Assembly (NCBI RefSeq): GCF_030769565.1 | Contig: NZ_JAVCAP010000004.1 | Location: 1-64,000 of the forward strand | Source: Methylophilus aquaticus | GTDB taxonomy: Bacteria > Pseudomonadota > Gammaproteobacteria > Burkholderiales > Methylophilaceae | DNA length: 64,000 bases | Reading direction: 5' to 3' | Shown here: one piece after another, positions 37,492 to 47,993 of the stretch | How the letters are laid out: each line of letters starts with the position of its first letter | Position numbering within the stretch: the stretch's first letter is position 1 | Notes under the pieces: model-generated | What the model saw: only the letters and a program-made list of their open reading frames with translations | What the model was told of the DNA's origin: nothing | Database searches by the model: none | Position numbers and translations under genes: made by a program

Positions 37492-39246
37492 ATGGCACGT
37501 AAACAGAAAAAAGAATTTACGCCAGTGGCGCATTCCAGGCAGCTTTATAAACGCTTGTTTGCCTATGCCTGGCATTACAAGCTGCATTTTTTGTTGTCTA
37601 TGCTGGCGACGGCAGTGTTGGCATCGAGCAATACTGCTTTTCTGGCCATGGTTAAAAAGCTGACTGATGAGGGCTTTTCCAAAGGGGCTTCTGCAGAAAT
37701 GCATCTCCTGCCGCTAATGCTGTTTGGCTTGATGTTTGTTCGCGCACTGGCTGGCTTTTTCTCCGTATACAGCTTGCGTGTGGTTGCAAGGCGGGTGGTG
37801 GAAACCTTGCGTACAGAAGTGTTTGCCAAGCTGATGTTACTCCCCGTCAATTTTTTTGATGCGAATTCAAACGGTATTCTGGTTTCCAAACTTTCCTACG
37901 ATATTGAAAAGCTTTCTACCGTTGTCACACGTACCGCATTAAATGTCCTGCGCGATGTGTTGACGGTGGTTGGCCTTGTGGGCTACATGCTTTACCTGGA
38001 CTGGCGCCTGACCCTTATTTTTGCAACAGTCACCCCTTTAATGGGCTGGTATTTGTCCAAGTCTACGCCCAAATTACGGGCCAATGCCAAGCGTGTGCAA
38101 CAGGCCGTGGGTGAAATTACCAAAACAGCAGAAGAAGCGATTGCCGGTCAGCGGATTGTGAAGATCTTTGGCGCTCAAGCGTTTGAAAATGAGCGTTTTT
38201 CACAAGTCGTAAGTAAAAACCGCATGCTCGAACTGCGTACCGCCCGTATTTCCGGCCTTAATAGCTTCGTAATTGAAGTGTTGTCTGCACTGGCACTGTC
38301 GATGGTTGTTTATTATGCATTCGAGCAGTTTACCGTGGGTGAGTTTGCTGCATTTATTGGCGCCTTGCTGATGCTGATTGCACCCATCAAACACATTACC
38401 TCTGCCAATGAAGACTTGCAAATCGGCCTGGCTGCGGCACAAAGTGTGTTTGACCTGATGGATTTGGACAGCCAGCTCGATGAAGGCCAGCACCATACCG
38501 TGCGTGCAGCCGGCGAAATCGCTTTCAAAGGGGTGACCATTCGTTATCCGCAGGCCAAGCGTAATGCATTGAATGATTTGAGTCTGGATATTCGTAGTGG
38601 TGAAAAAGTGGCACTGGTCGGCCGTTCTGGCAGTGGAAAAACTACGCTGGTTAATTTGTTGCCGCGTTTTTATGAGTTACAAGAAGGCATTATCCTGCTC
38701 GATGGTAAAGATGTACGCAGCTACCAACTTGAGAATCTGCGCGCCCAGTTCTCGCTGGTGAGTCAGGATATCGTCTTGTTTAATGATACGATTTTCAACA
38801 ATATTGCCTATGGTGCCTTGCGCGCTGCGTCTGAGGTTGAAGTGATTGCGGCAGCCAAAGCGGCGAATGCCTGGGAGTTTATCCAGCAAATGCCACTTGG
38901 GTTACACAGTGAAATTGGCGACCGTGGTGTCAGGCTCTCTGGCGGGCAGCGGCAGCGTCTTGCCATCGCGCGTGCCATCCTCAAAAATGCGCCTATCCTG
39001 CTACTGGATGAAGCGACCTCGGCACTGGACAGTGAGTCTGAGTTGCATGTGCAGTCAGCGCTGGATGCCGTCATGCAAGGGCGGACCACCATCGTCATTG
39101 CCCATCGCCTCAGCACTGTTGAAAATGCCGATCGCATTATTGTCATGGATCATGGAAAAATCGTAGAAACAGGCACACACCAGGGGTTGCTGGCAATGAA
39201 TGGCTATTACAGCAAGCTTTATCATAAAGAGTTCCAAGAAGATTAA
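37492..39246 (+). CDS. msbA: Lipid A export ATP-binding/permease MsbA
   Basis: MsbA flips lipid A-core across the inner membrane. The 584-residue half-transporter has six membrane helices (about 20-310) and a C-terminal ATPase with Walker A GRSGSGKTTLVNLLP, Q-loop SLVSQDIVLF, signature LSGGQRQRLAIARAI, Walker B ILLLDEATSALD and H-loop IAHRLST. Starts at 37474 or 37492 are both possible; the latter, MARKQKKEF, is closer to the family start. It is followed within 3 bases by lpxK. Confidence 0.94.
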   Translation: MARKQKKEFTPVAHSRQLYKRLFAYAWHYKLHFLLSMLATAVLASSNTAFLAMVKKLTDEGFSKGASAEMHLLPLMLFGLMFVRALAGFFSVYSLRVVARRVVETLRTEVFAKLMLLPVNFFDANSNGILVSKLSYDIEKLSTVVTRTALNVLRDVLTVVGLVGYMLYLDWRLTLIFATVTPLMGWYLSKSTPKLRANAKRVQQAVGEITKTAEEAIAGQRIVKIFGAQAFENERFSQVVSKNRMLELRTARISGLNSFVIEVLSALALSMVVYYAFEQFTVGEFAAFIGALLMLIAPIKHITSANEDLQIGLAAAQSVFDLMDLDSQLDEGQHHTVRAAGEIAFKGVTIRYPQAKRNALNDLSLDIRSGEKVALVGRSGSGKTTLVNLLPRFYELQEGIILLDGKDVRSYQLENLRAQFSLVSQDIVLFNDTIFNNIAYGALRAASEVEVIAAAKAANAWEFIQQMPLGLHSEIGDRGVRLSGGQRQRLAIARAILKNAPILLLDEATSALDSESELHVQSALDAVMQGRTTIVIAHRLSTVENADRIIVMDHGKIVETGTHQGLLAMNGYYSKLYHKEFQED

Positions 39247-39248
39247 TT

Positions 39249-40265
39249 TTGCGCACATGGTTTGAACAACAATGGCAACAGCTTGGATGGGCGCAATGCC
39301 TGTTGTTGCCACTTTCATGGGTGTTTTTAGCATTGACGGCCTGCCGTAAACGCTTATACCAGTGTGGAGTGTTTTCCAGTACTCGTCTGGCGGTCCCGGT
39401 GATTGTGGTTGGCAATATTTCAGTCGGTGGAGTGGGTAAAACCCCCGTAGTATTGTGGCTTGCTGAACAATTACTGCTTGCCGGCTATCAACCCGGAATT
39501 TTGAGTCGCGGTTACGGCGGAAAGCACCACGGAGAAGTAAGTGCTTGCAGTGCCCCGGTCTTATTTGGTGATGAGCCTGTGTTACTCGCGCAGCGCAGCG
39601 GGTGTCCTGTGTGGGTGCATGCCAAGCGTGTGCTGGCAGGACAAGCATTGTTAGACGCCTATCCTGCTTGTGATGTATTGATTTGTGATGACGGCCTGCA
39701 ACATTATGCCTTGCAACGTACGATAGAAATTGCTGTGGTGCATCGTCCTCGAGGCTTGGGGAATCATCGATTACTCCCTGCGGGTCCATTACGTGAGCCT
39801 TTGCAGAGATTGGCCAGCGTTGATCTGATTATTGAAAGCGGTGATTTGCCCGATTCGGCACACACCCTGCCAAGTTTTCAACTTCAGTTGCACAGTGCAC
39901 ACTGGCTGGCCGTGAGCGATTCTTCACGACATGCTACCGTTGATATTTTGCGTGGCGAGTCGTTAATTGTAGTGGCCGGTATCGGCCACCCGCAACGCTT
40001 TTTTGATACCCTGAAGCAGCAGGGGTTGCAATTTGAGTCACGTGTCTTTGCCGATCATCATATGTATACCCCACAGGACTTTGCCGAAACTGGAAAAAAA
40101 ACCATACTGATGACCGAGAAGGATGCCGTAAAATGTCGGCATCTGGGCTTGGAAAATGCCTGGTATTTGCCGGTGGATGCTGAATTAAAGCCGATAGGCC
40201 ACACCAAGTCGCTGATGTTCTGTGTGCTGGGCTTGTTGGAACAACGCAATGGAGTGCGAATATGA
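39249..40265 (+). CDS. lpxK: Tetraacyldisaccharide 4'-kinase
   Basis: LpxK phosphorylates the lipid A disaccharide at the 4' position. The 338-residue protein has an N-terminal membrane-associated helix, the P-loop [44 protein letters not shown] and the C-terminal [17 protein letters not shown] is the start codon. It overlaps the next gene by 4 bases and forms a lipid A/Kdo operon with msbA and kdsB. Confidence 0.95.
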   Translation: MRTWFEQQWQQLGWAQCLLLPLSWVFLALTACRKRLYQCGVFSSTRLAVPVIVVGNISVGGVGKTPVVLWLAEQLLLAGYQPGILSRGYGGKHHGEVSACSAPVLFGDEPVLLAQRSGCPVWVHAKRVLAGQALLDAYPACDVLICDDGLQHYALQRTIEIAVVHRPRGLGNHRLLPAGPLREPLQRLASVDLIIESGDLPDSAHTLPSFQLQLHSAHWLAVSDSSRHATVDILRGESLIVVAGIGHPQRFFDTLKQQGLQFESRVFADHHMYTPQDFAETGKKTILMTEKDAVKCRHLGLENAWYLPVDAELKPIGHTKSLMFCVLGLLEQRNGVRI

Positions 40266-40444
40266 ATCCTAAATTATTAGAAATTTTAGTCTGTCCTGTG
40301 ACTAAAGGGCCTCTGGTCTATGATAAACAAAAACAAGAGTTGATTTCAAAAAATGCACGATTGGCCTATCCAGTACGTGATGGTATCCCGGTTATGCTTG
40401 AAGACGAAGCGCGACGCCTTGAAGAGCATGAGTATAGTGAGTAA
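40262..40444 (+). CDS. Trm112/UPF0434-family small protein
   Basis: The 60-residue protein shows the family frame [20 protein letters not shown] and [20 protein letters not shown]. The second cysteine of the usual CPxC zinc knuckle is replaced (CPVTKG) and the later ICK cysteine is serine (LISKNAR), so zinc is probably not bound. It lies between lpxK and kdsB as in most betaproteobacteria. Function in bacteria is unclear; eukaryotic Trm112 activates methyltransferases. Confidence 0.9.
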   Translation: MNPKLLEILVCPVTKGPLVYDKQKQELISKNARLAYPVRDGIPVMLEDEARRLEEHEYSE

Positions 40445-40446
40445 AC

Positions 40447-41187
40447 ATGTTTAATGTTGTCATTCCTGCCCGTCATGCCAGTACCCGCCTGCCGGGAAAA
40501 CCGCTGCTGGATATCGCAGGTAAACCGATGGTGGTGCGGGTGGCTGAGCAGGCCAGCAAAAGTTTGGCAGCCTCTGTAGTGATTGCTACCGATTATTCGC
40601 TGATTATGCAGGTGGCTGCGGAGCATGGTTATTTGGCGGTGATGACGCGTGAAGATCATAGTTCAGGCACCGACAGAATTGCCGAGGTGGTGACGCAGTT
40701 AGGGTGGGCAGATGAGATGATTGTCGTCAATGTGCAAGGCGATGAGCCGCTGATCTCCCCTGCATTGATTAACGATGTGGCTCAAATGTTGGCTATGGAC
40801 ACACAAGCTGTAATGGCTACAGCATGCCACCCGGTGCATGATGCGCATGCTTTGCATAACCCTAATATTGTTAAAGTGGTGTTAAATCACAAGCAACAAG
40901 CGCTGTATTTCAGTCGCGCAGCAATTCCTTACCCACGTGATACGGTTTATCAACAGGCTATTCAAGCTTATCGACATATCGGTATTTATGCCTACCGGGT
41001 CGGATTTCTCAAACAATATGCGACCCTGGCCACGACTACACTCGAAAAAGTCGAGAGTCTGGAGCAGTTAAGGGTCTTGTATCATGGCTATCAAATTGCC
41101 GTTACTGTCACAGATCAAGCCCCTGCTACTGGTGTCGATACCCCTGAGGATCTGCAGGCTGTACGCCAGCTGTTTACCGAAAATTAA
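40447..41187 (+). CDS. kdsB: 3-deoxy-manno-octulosonate cytidylyltransferase
   Basis: KdsB activates Kdo with CTP for LPS inner core assembly. The 246-residue protein has [20 protein letters not shown], the CTP-binding [17 protein letters not shown], the substrate motif [27 protein letters not shown] and [15 protein letters not shown]. It begins 2 bases after the Trm112-like gene and closes the lipid A operon. Confidence 0.96.
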   Translation: MFNVVIPARHASTRLPGKPLLDIAGKPMVVRVAEQASKSLAASVVIATDYSLIMQVAAEHGYLAVMTREDHSSGTDRIAEVVTQLGWADEMIVVNVQGDEPLISPALINDVAQMLAMDTQAVMATACHPVHDAHALHNPNIVKVVLNHKQQALYFSRAAIPYPRDTVYQQAIQAYRHIGIYAYRVGFLKQYATLATTTLEKVESLEQLRVLYHGYQIAVTVTDQAPATGVDTPEDLQAVRQLFTEN

Positions 41188-41264
41188 ATAGAGTTTTTAA
41201 CCAGATTACTTTTTTTTGGGTTATTTATAGCTGGTTTGAAAAAGCTTGCCAAGCATTCGAGTGC

Positions 41265-41486
41265 TTATGCATTTACTTTGCGACGGAAAGCGATCACTCC
41301 CATCAAACTGAGTCCCATCAGTATCATCTCTTCTGTTTCTGGTTCTGCAACAGGTTTTGCAGTGTCTGCATGCGTAGAGCGATAGTCGGTTGCCATGAGC
41401 GGGTCAGTGTTAAACATTGTTGCTGTCGCTGCAAAGCTGCTTGTTTGAATCAGGAGCAGGGCAGACACTAATAATTTGATAAACAT
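41265..41486 (-). CDS. Small PEP-CTERM-like secreted protein
   Basis: The 73-residue protein has a signal peptide (MFIKLLVSALLLIQTSSFAA) and a C-terminal sorting-like tail: PVAEPETEEM, a hydrophobic helix ILMGLSLMGVIAF and the basic end RRKVNA. This is the layout of PEP-CTERM proteins handled by exosortase/archaeosortase systems, with a slightly divergent motif (EPETEE). The mature part is only about 25 residues. No exosortase is in the window. Confidence 0.7.
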   Translation of the reverse strand: MFIKLLVSALLLIQTSSFAATATMFNTDPLMATDYRSTHADTAKPVAEPETEEMILMGLSLMGVIAFRRKVNA

Positions 41487-41584
41487 GCAACACTCCCGAT
41501 TGGATGACTTCGTCTATTTGATGAGTACAATTATGAACAGCATGCTCATGCAAATAAATAGCTCTTTCGGGTCAGTGTCTGAGG

Positions 41585-41929
41585 CTAGCTCCTGAAAATA
41601 AAATAGACCGCCCCGAGCAGACACAATCCTGCCCACACATAATCCCATTTCAACGGTTGCTGCATGTAAAACAGCGCAAAGGGGACAAATAGTGTGAGCG
41701 TAATCACCTCTTGCAGAATTTTTAGTTGTGCCAGATTTAGCTCGGTGTAGCCGATGCGATTCGCTGGCACCTGAAACAGGTATTCAACCAGGGCAATACC
41801 CCAGCTGATCAGCGCTGCAATAATCCAGGGCTTGCTCGCCAGATTTTTCAGGTGACCATACCATGCAAACAGCATGAACAGATTGGAAATACTGAGCAAC
41901 AGGATGGTTTTAATCAGGACAGGGGACAT
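41585..41929 (-). CDS. DMT-superfamily-like membrane protein (DUF486)
   Basis: The 114-residue protein has four membrane helices (TILLLSISNLFMLFAWYGHL, WIIAALISWGIALVEYLFQV, AQLKILQEVITLTLFVPFAL, WAGLCLLGAVYFIF), with the DUF486 motif VEYLFQVPANRIGY. The function is unknown. It ends the glnB-side cluster of minus-strand genes; the 65 bases to glnB contain no clear terminator. Confidence 0.9.
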   Translation of the reverse strand: MSPVLIKTILLLSISNLFMLFAWYGHLKNLASKPWIIAALISWGIALVEYLFQVPANRIGYTELNLAQLKILQEVITLTLFVPFALFYMQQPLKWDYVWAGLCLLGAVYFIFRS

Positions 41930-41994
41930 GATTGACCCTAGTGAGGGTGACCTGCCACTCTTTCGGCGGCTGGTCGCGTGAAAGGAATTTAGTT

Positions 41995-42360
<366 letters not shown>

Positions 42361-42383
42361 TCATTCTACGCAAGGGTAGGGTT

Positions 42384-43988
42384 TTATTCAAATGCCAAGC
42401 GGCAAGTAATCGGGTAGCGCCTGTCTTTGCCAAAGCCGCGCTCAGTGATCCGCACGCCGACGGCAGCCTGCCTGCGTTTGTATTCATTGCGATCAATCAG
42501 GCGGGTGACGCGCTGCACATCTTTGGCAGCATACCCCATGCGGATAATGTCTTCCGGGCTTTTGTCGCGCTCGACGTAGGCCTCCATAATACCATCCAGA
42601 ATCTCGTAGGATGGCAGGCTGTCCTGGTCGGTCTGATCTGCACGCAGCTCGGCGCTGGGCGCACGTGTAATGATGCGTTCTGGAATTACCATGCCCAGCC
42701 TGTTGCGATATTCTGCCAGTTTGTAGACCAACGTTTTAGGCACATCCTTAATCAGCGCAAACCCGCCAGCCATGTCGCCATACAAGGTGCTGTATCCCAC
42801 CGCAGTTTCTGATTTGTTGCCGGTGGTGATCACCATGCTGCCAAATTTATTGCTGATCGCCATCAGCAACATGCCGCGGATGCGCGCCTGCAGGTTTTCT
42901 TCGGTTGTATCAAATGCTTGGCCTGCAAACTCTTCAGCCAGTGTGCTGCAAAACCCTTCAAACAAGGGCTTGATCGGTAGCACGCTATACTCTACGCCGA
43001 GCAGTTTTGCCATCAAGGCGGCATCTTCCAGGCTGATGCTTGCAGTGAATTCAGAGGGCATCATGACCGCTTTGACGCGATACTTGCCCAGGGCATCTAC
43101 CGCAATCGCCAGTGTCAGTGCCGAGTCTATGCCCCCGGACAAGCCCAATACCACGCCAGGAAAGCCGTTTTTATTGACGTAATCAGCCAGGCCCAGTTTT
43201 AGTGCTGTGTAAACGGCAGCTTCAGGGCTAAGTGTGTCGGGGATGTCCGCCGCCAGAGGCTGGCCCTGCTGTAAACTGATATATCCCAGATGGCTTTCAA
43301 AAGCTGGCAGCTCCTGCATGAGTTCGCCTTTGCTGTTCATGGCGAACGATGTGCCATCAAATACCAGTTCATCCTGCCCACCTACCATATTGGCATAAAT
43401 CATCGGCAAGCCGGTTTCCTTGATCCTGTCCCGCAATACCTGATAGCGGGTCAGCTGTTTTTGTATGTGGTAGGGTGAGGCATTGATGGTGAGGAGGACT
43501 TGCGCGTTGGCTTGCAAGGCTTGTAACGCGGGGCCGGGCTCCCAGCTGTCAGCGCAAATCATCAAGCCGTAACGTGTGCCTTGCCATTCGAACACTACCG
43601 GTAAATGCCCTGCTTCAAAATAACGCTCTTCGTCAAATACACTGTAATTTGGCAGGATGTGTTTGTGGTAGGTTGCCTGAATGTTGCCAGAGTGGATCAC
43701 TGAGGCAGCGTTGTAGCGTTTGCCGGAAACCGCATGTGGATGCCCAATAATTACTGCCATGTCTGAAGGTAAATGGCTGATCAGCCAGGTGAGGCTGCGT
43801 TGATTGGCGGCATAAAAGTCTTGTCTGAACAACAGGTCTTCGGGTGGGTAGCCACATAATGCAAGTTCTGGTGTGAGCAGCATGCGCGCACCTTGTGCAT
43901 AGGCTTCCTGCGCACAGACGAGAATATGTTCGGCGTTGGCCTGCATGGCGCCAACTACACTGTTCATTTGGGCAATGGCGAGTTTCAT
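42384..43988 (-). CDS. nadE: Glutamine-dependent NAD(+) synthetase
   Basis: The two-domain enzyme of about 534 residues makes NAD from deamido-NAD using glutamine. The N-terminal nitrilase domain shows MKLAIAQMNSVVGAMQANAE, LTPELALCGYPPEDLLFRQD and the nucleophile cysteine in YGLMICADSWEPGP. The C-terminal synthetase shows the P-loop GLSGGIDSALTLAIAVDALG and GNKSETAVGYSTLYGDMAGG. The start at 43988 fits the family; an upstream frame overlaps the ankyrin gene. It starts 13 bases after that gene. Confidence 0.95.
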   Translation of the reverse strand: MKLAIAQMNSVVGAMQANAEHILVCAQEAYAQGARMLLTPELALCGYPPEDLLFRQDFYAANQRSLTWLISHLPSDMAVIIGHPHAVSGKRYNAASVIHSGNIQATYHKHILPNYSVFDEERYFEAGHLPVVFEWQGTRYGLMICADSWEPGPALQALQANAQVLLTINASPYHIQKQLTRYQVLRDRIKETGLPMIYANMVGGQDELVFDGTSFAMNSKGELMQELPAFESHLGYISLQQGQPLAADIPDTLSPEAAVYTALKLGLADYVNKNGFPGVVLGLSGGIDSALTLAIAVDALGKYRVKAVMMPSEFTASISLEDAALMAKLLGVEYSVLPIKPLFEGFCSTLAEEFAGQAFDTTEENLQARIRGMLLMAISNKFGSMVITTGNKSETAVGYSTLYGDMAGGFALIKDVPKTLVYKLAEYRNRLGMVIPERIITRAPSAELRADQTDQDSLPSYEILDGIMEAYVERDKSPEDIIRMGYAAKDVQRVTRLIDRNEYKRRQAAVGVRITERGFGKDRRYPITCRLAFE

Positions 43989-44001
43989 ACTGCGAATGGC
44001 A

Positions 44002-45012
44002 TTAATAGCGGCCACCTGCGGCTTTGATCAGTTCGACCAAGGCAGGGTTTTGTGCCTTCAGTGCATACACATAGGCGGTCAGGCCATATTGGTCGCGCGT
44101 TTTGACATTCGCCTTGTTTTCCAGCAGCAGTTTCGCCATGTCGGGCGCGTTGTTACTGACAGCGATATGCAGCAGAGGTGTTCCCTGACTATCTTTCTGA
44201 TTGACATCGGCCTGGTGATCAAGCAGCGTTTTGGCCACTTCGAACTGGTTTTTTTTAACAGCCCATGTGAGCGCTGTCCAGTCTTGCTCATCTTCCTCGT
44301 CCACTTTTGCACCATGCTCCACCAGATAGGTCACGGCTGGTGCATGGCCCTCGCGGGCGGCAATCATCAGTGCCGTAGTGCCCAGCTTGTCCTTCAGGTT
44401 AGCATCCGCACCATGAGATAACACTGCAGTAATGGTCGGCACGTCTCCACTTTGGGCGGCATACATCAATACTGTTTTGCCATCGCTACTTTTAACATTG
44501 GCATCAAACCCGCGCGCAATAATCAAGTCAACCAGCTCACTAAAGCCAGAAGTGGCTGCCAGGCCCAAGGCACTCCAACCTGCCGGGTCACGTGCTTTAA
44601 CGTCAGCCCCTTTTTCCATCAAAGCTTTGGCTGCGTCAATATTGTTCTTTTTTGCGGCAAACATCAGTGCCGTCCAGCCGCCCTGGTCCCTGGTGTTAAC
44701 TTCGGCACCATGGTCTATCAGTGTGCGAATCACCTCCGCGCGGTTTTTACGCGCGGCGTACATCAATGCGGTGATTTTGTCAGCGTCGGTAATATTCGGG
44801 TTGGCACCGCTTTTAAGCAAGGCATTGACGGTGGCCACATCGCCCTTGGATGCAGCAATCATCAGGTAGGGCACATCCGCATCTGTGCTCATGCTGACTT
44901 CCTCTGTATTTTGCTTGTCCGCAGCTATTGCGTTCAGCGACAATCCACACACTAGGCCCAAGCCAATCAGTAACTGGCAGAGTAAGTGTTTAGTCCATTG
45001 CGTATGGTTCAT
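44002..45012 (-). CDS. Secreted ankyrin-repeat protein
   Basis: The 336-residue protein has a signal peptide ([20 protein letters not shown], cleavage after AIAA) and about eight ankyrin repeats from residue 45 to the end, with regular cores such as [40 protein letters not shown] and [20 protein letters not shown]. It probably serves as a periplasmic binding scaffold. GGAGG stands 5 bases before ATG. It lies between sucD and nadE; a functional tie is not apparent. Confidence 0.9.
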   Translation of the reverse strand: MNHTQWTKHLLCQLLIGLGLVCGLSLNAIAADKQNTEEVSMSTDADVPYLMIAASKGDVATVNALLKSGANPNITDADKITALMYAARKNRAEVIRTLIDHGAEVNTRDQGGWTALMFAAKKNNIDAAKALMEKGADVKARDPAGWSALGLAATSGFSELVDLIIARGFDANVKSSDGKTVLMYAAQSGDVPTITAVLSHGADANLKDKLGTTALMIAAREGHAPAVTYLVEHGAKVDEEDEQDWTALTWAVKKNQFEVAKTLLDHQADVNQKDSQGTPLLHIAVSNNAPDMAKLLLENKANVKTRDQYGLTAYVYALKAQNPALVELIKAAGGRY

Positions 45013-45025
45013 GCAGCCTCCAGCA

Positions 45026-45907
45026 TTATTGTTTAGCGCGCTGCATGGCTTGCAGCACGGCTTTGCCCAGACCAGCCGGGGAGTCTGCAACTACGCAACC
45101 AGCCGCTTCCAGTGCAGAAATTTTATCTTCTGCACGCCCGGAGCCCCCGGAAATAATCGCCCCGGCATGGCCCATACGTTTACCTTTGGGGGCAGTGAGG
45201 CCTGCAATATAAGCGGCTACCGGTTTGGTGACGTGGTGTTTGATAAAGTCGGCTGCAGCCTCTTCATCGCTGCCACCAATTTCGCCCACCATGATAATGG
45301 CTTCAGTTTCAGGGTCTTTCTGGAAGAGATCCAGACATTCAATAAAGTTCAGCCCTTTGATCGGATCGCCCCCAATTCCCACGCAGGTCGTTTGCCCAAG
45401 ACCTAATGCCGTGGTCTGGTGCACCGCTTCGTATGTCAGCGTGCCAGAACGCGAAACCACACCCACTTTGCCGCGTTGGTGAATATTGCCCGGCATAATG
45501 CCGATTTTGCATTCATCCGGGGTAATCACGCCGGGGCAGTTCGGGCCGATCAGTTTGACGCCGTTGGCTTTGAGGGCTGCTTTGACATTCAGCATATCCA
45601 GCGCCGGAATGCCTTCGGTGATACATACAATCAGTGCAATACCGGCATCGGCAGCTTCCAGAATCGAGTCGGCAGCAAACGGTGGTGGCACGTAAATAAC
45701 GCTGGCATTGGCCTGTGTTTCACGTACGGCATCACGCATGGTGTTAAACACCGGCAGGTTTAAATGCAGCTGGCCCCCCTTGCCAGGCGTTACGCCTCCC
45801 ACCATGTGCGTGCCATAAGCAAGCGCTTGCTCGGAATGGAAGGTCCCCTGTTTGCCGGTAAAGCCCTGGCACAATACTTTGGTATTTTTATTGACTAAAA
45901 TCGCCAT
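45026..45907 (-). CDS. sucD: Succinyl-CoA synthetase subunit alpha
   Basis: The 293-residue alpha subunit carries the CoA/phospho-histidine part. Seen: [20 protein letters not shown], the CoA-site [29 protein letters not shown] and the phospho-histidine region [20 protein letters not shown] (His in GHAGA). It begins 2 bases after sucC. The enzyme interconverts succinyl-CoA and succinate in the TCA cycle, often a partial cycle in obligate methylotrophs. Confidence 0.96.
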   Translation of the reverse strand: MAILVNKNTKVLCQGFTGKQGTFHSEQALAYGTHMVGGVTPGKGGQLHLNLPVFNTMRDAVRETQANASVIYVPPPFAADSILEAADAGIALIVCITEGIPALDMLNVKAALKANGVKLIGPNCPGVITPDECKIGIMPGNIHQRGKVGVVSRSGTLTYEAVHQTTALGLGQTTCVGIGGDPIKGLNFIECLDLFQKDPETEAIIMVGEIGGSDEEAAADFIKHHVTKPVAAYIAGLTAPKGKRMGHAGAIISGGSGRAEDKISALEAAGCVVADSPAGLGKAVLQAMQRAKQ

Positions 45908-45909
45908 GA

Positions 45910-47079
45910 CTACACACCTTCATTCACTGCTTTAACGGCTTGTTTGGCTGCATCGGTCAGCCCCTCTGCCGAGATAATATTCAAGCCACTGTCGCGCAGC
46001 ATTTGTTTGCCCAGTTCGACATTGGTACCTTCCAGGCGCACCACCACCGGAATCGTCATGCCCACTTCTTTGACCGCGGTGATGATGCCGGTGGCAATAA
46101 TGTCACACCGCATGATGCCACCAAAAATATTCACCAGAATCGCTTTGACTTGCGGGTCGGCCAGAATGATTTTGAAGGCTTTTGTTACGGTTTCTGCGGT
46201 AGCACCGCCCCCTACGTCCAGAAAGTTGGCTGGCATGCCGCCATGTAATTTAATCAAATCCATGGTGGCCATCGCCAGGCCAGCACCATTCACCATACAG
46301 CCAATATTGCCATTCAATGCAATATAGTTGAGGCCAGCATGGTGGGCTTCGGCTTCTTTGGCATCATCCTGTGACCAGTCGCGGATTTCTGCAAACTGTT
46401 TCTGGCGGTACAAAGCATTGTCATCCACCGTCATTTTGCAATCGAGTGCCACCAGCTTGCCCTCGGCCGTCACAATCAGCGGATTGATTTCGAGCAAGGA
46501 CAAATCATTTTCTTTAAACAGTTTATACAGTCCTTTGGCCAGCTTGGTGAAGGCTGCAATCTGCTCGCCAGCCAAGCTTAAACCGAATGCAAGATTACGT
46601 GCCTGAAAATCCACCAGTCCATTGAGCGGGTCGCAGACTTCCTGCAATATTTTTTCCGGCTGTGTTGCCGCAATTTCTTCAATATCCATGCCGCCAGCAC
46701 TCGAGGCTACCATCACCACCCGTTCCAGACTGCGATCTACCAGCATGGATAAATACAGTTCACGCGCGATGGGCAAGGTTTGTTCCACCAGTACCTGATG
46801 AACAGGTTGACCATCAGGTGCGTTTTGATAGGTGACCAGATGCTTGCCCAGCAAGCTGCCGGCAACAGTTTGTGCTTCGAGCGCAGAGTTGACGACTTTT
46901 ACACCGCCCGCTTTACCGCGTCCCCCGGCATGGACTTGCGCCTTTACTACCCAGGCTTCCCCGCCAATCTCCTTGGTGGCGGCAGCGGCAGCTTCTTCTG
47001 ATTGGGCGACCAGGCCGGTCGGGATGGCCAAACCGTATTTTTGTAACAGTTGTTTGGCTTGATATTCGTGCAGATTCAT
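45910..47079 (-). CDS. sucC: Succinyl-CoA synthetase subunit beta
   Basis: The 389-residue beta subunit holds the ATP-grasp fold. Seen: [60 protein letters not shown] and [20 protein letters not shown]. It pairs with sucD in a two-gene operon. No strong Shine-Dalgarno precedes the ATG; the leader reads AATTAATTTTTTTC. Confidence 0.96.
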   Translation of the reverse strand: MNLHEYQAKQLLQKYGLAIPTGLVAQSEEAAAAATKEIGGEAWVVKAQVHAGGRGKAGGVKVVNSALEAQTVAGSLLGKHLVTYQNAPDGQPVHQVLVEQTLPIARELYLSMLVDRSLERVVMVASSAGGMDIEEIAATQPEKILQEVCDPLNGLVDFQARNLAFGLSLAGEQIAAFTKLAKGLYKLFKENDLSLLEINPLIVTAEGKLVALDCKMTVDDNALYRQKQFAEIRDWSQDDAKEAEAHHAGLNYIALNGNIGCMVNGAGLAMATMDLIKLHGGMPANFLDVGGGATAETVTKAFKIILADPQVKAILVNIFGGIMRCDIIATGIITAVKEVGMTIPVVVRLEGTNVELGKQMLRDSGLNIISAEGLTDAAKQAVKAVNEGV

Positions 47080-47147
47080 GAAAAAAATTAATTCTGATGA
47101 TTAAGGGGCTATTTTCGCGCAAATGCGGGCACAAGGCTAGCTTGAGG

Positions 47148-47175
47148 TGAAAAAAAACCTGCCATCAGGCAGGTT
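47148..47175 (-). terminator. Terminator of the bd-like oxidase transcript
   Basis: On the minus strand AACCTGCC, loop TGAT, GGCAGGTT is followed by eight T. It lies beyond the repeat element and ends the transcript coming from the 47.3-50.8 kb genes before sucC. Confidence 0.75.
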
Positions 47176-47190
47176 ACATTGAGATCGGCA

Positions 47191-47339
47191 TTAAGGGCAC
47201 CTCTAAAAATTCAAGTTCCGTTGCGATACTGCGTTGCCCATAAAAAATTTCTCCTTACATATCAACTATATGCGGCGTCAAATTTTTTTACTCGCGCCTT
47301 GTCTGGCTTAGTAATTTGAATTTTTAGAGGCACCCTTAA
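47191..47339 (-). mobile_element. Miniature inverted-repeat element, copy 1
   Basis: The body is 47195-47335 (141 bp) with terminal inverted repeats of about 23 bp (GGGCACCTCTAAAAATTCAA at the left; the right end matches its complement with two changes). It is flanked by a 4-bp target duplication TTAA. The interior matches copy 2 at 61.5 kb in opposite orientation, including GCATATAGT, ATATGTAAGGAGAAA and AACGCAGTATCGCAACGGAA. It has no transposase and begins 6 bases past the end of the DUF2244-like gene. The mobilising IS is unknown. Confidence 0.8.
47203..47241 (-). other. Twelve-codon ORF inside repeat copy 1
   Basis: ATG at 47241 is preceded by AAGGAG and encodes MGNAVSQRNLNF. Copy 2 encodes the nearly identical MRNAVSQRNLNE. 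It may be chance within a repeat; whether it is translated is unknown. Confidence 0.3.
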
Positions 47340-47344
47340 ATGAG

Positions 47345-47821
47345 TTAGCGGGCTTGACCAACGTTTGATTTTAAAAATTGATAGAGTTGCGCGCGTTCTT
47401 CATAGGTGGCGTGTTGGGCAATGGTCAAACGTTTGCCCGAGACAGAGAGCATCAGTTGCTCGCAATCGCCATTGGTGGCAAATGCGGCCTCCACTTTCAG
47501 CCAGCCACTGACAAAGGTATGGCGGCGATATTGTCCGTTCTTTTTCTCTTCCCATACCAATTGTGGCGGTTGTAAGGTCATTTGCTCATGGTTGGCCGCT
47601 TGTTGTAGGCTATATTGAAATGACAAGGTCACCGCCAGGATGCTCAAAAACGCAAATAGCATCACAGGCCAAGCATTGAATTGCAGACAGACCAGAAGCA
47701 TCAGCAAAAACCACACTGAAAAACCCGTGATGATTTTATGCATCAACGTGCGCGAGCAGGATTGATTGTGTTGAATGACGATACGCGTATGGGTGTCGGA
47801 TGGGTGTTCAAACAGCAGCAT
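47345..47821 (-). CDS. DUF2244-like membrane protein
   Basis: The 158-residue protein has two membrane helices (IITGFSVWFLLMLLVCLQFN, WPVMLFAFLSILAVTLSFQY) followed by a soluble beta-rich part (LVWEEKKNGQYRRHTFVSGW, EERAQLYQFLKSNVG). The pattern fits DUF2244, a family often found beside cytochrome oxidase genes. Here it follows two bd-like oxidase genes on the same strand, which supports the call. A later methionine (MHKIITGF) is an alternative start. Confidence 0.7.
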   Translation of the reverse strand: MLLFEHPSDTHTRIVIQHNQSCSRTLMHKIITGFSVWFLLMLLVCLQFNAWPVMLFAFLSILAVTLSFQYSLQQAANHEQMTLQPPQLVWEEKKNGQYRRHTFVSGWLKVEAAFATNGDCEQLMLSVSGKRLTIAQHATYEERAQLYQFLKSNVGQAR

Positions 47822-47993
47822 GATTGGGCTTTCGGCAGATTCAGTAACGATGTGTCAATCTCAGGGGTTGGCTCACCACAAATCACCGTCACAAACCCCA
47901 TTGTAGTCATGGCAAGTCAGCTTGCCCATGCGGCATGTTGTCGCAGTAAGGTGACGCACCTTGGGTGAGCAAGGTGCGTCTGTTTTGCGCTGC

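Noticed and set aside
39055-39789. 244-codon minus-strand frame across msbA/lpxK
   Set aside because: Antisense to the MsbA ATPase end and the LpxK P-loop region, both certain.
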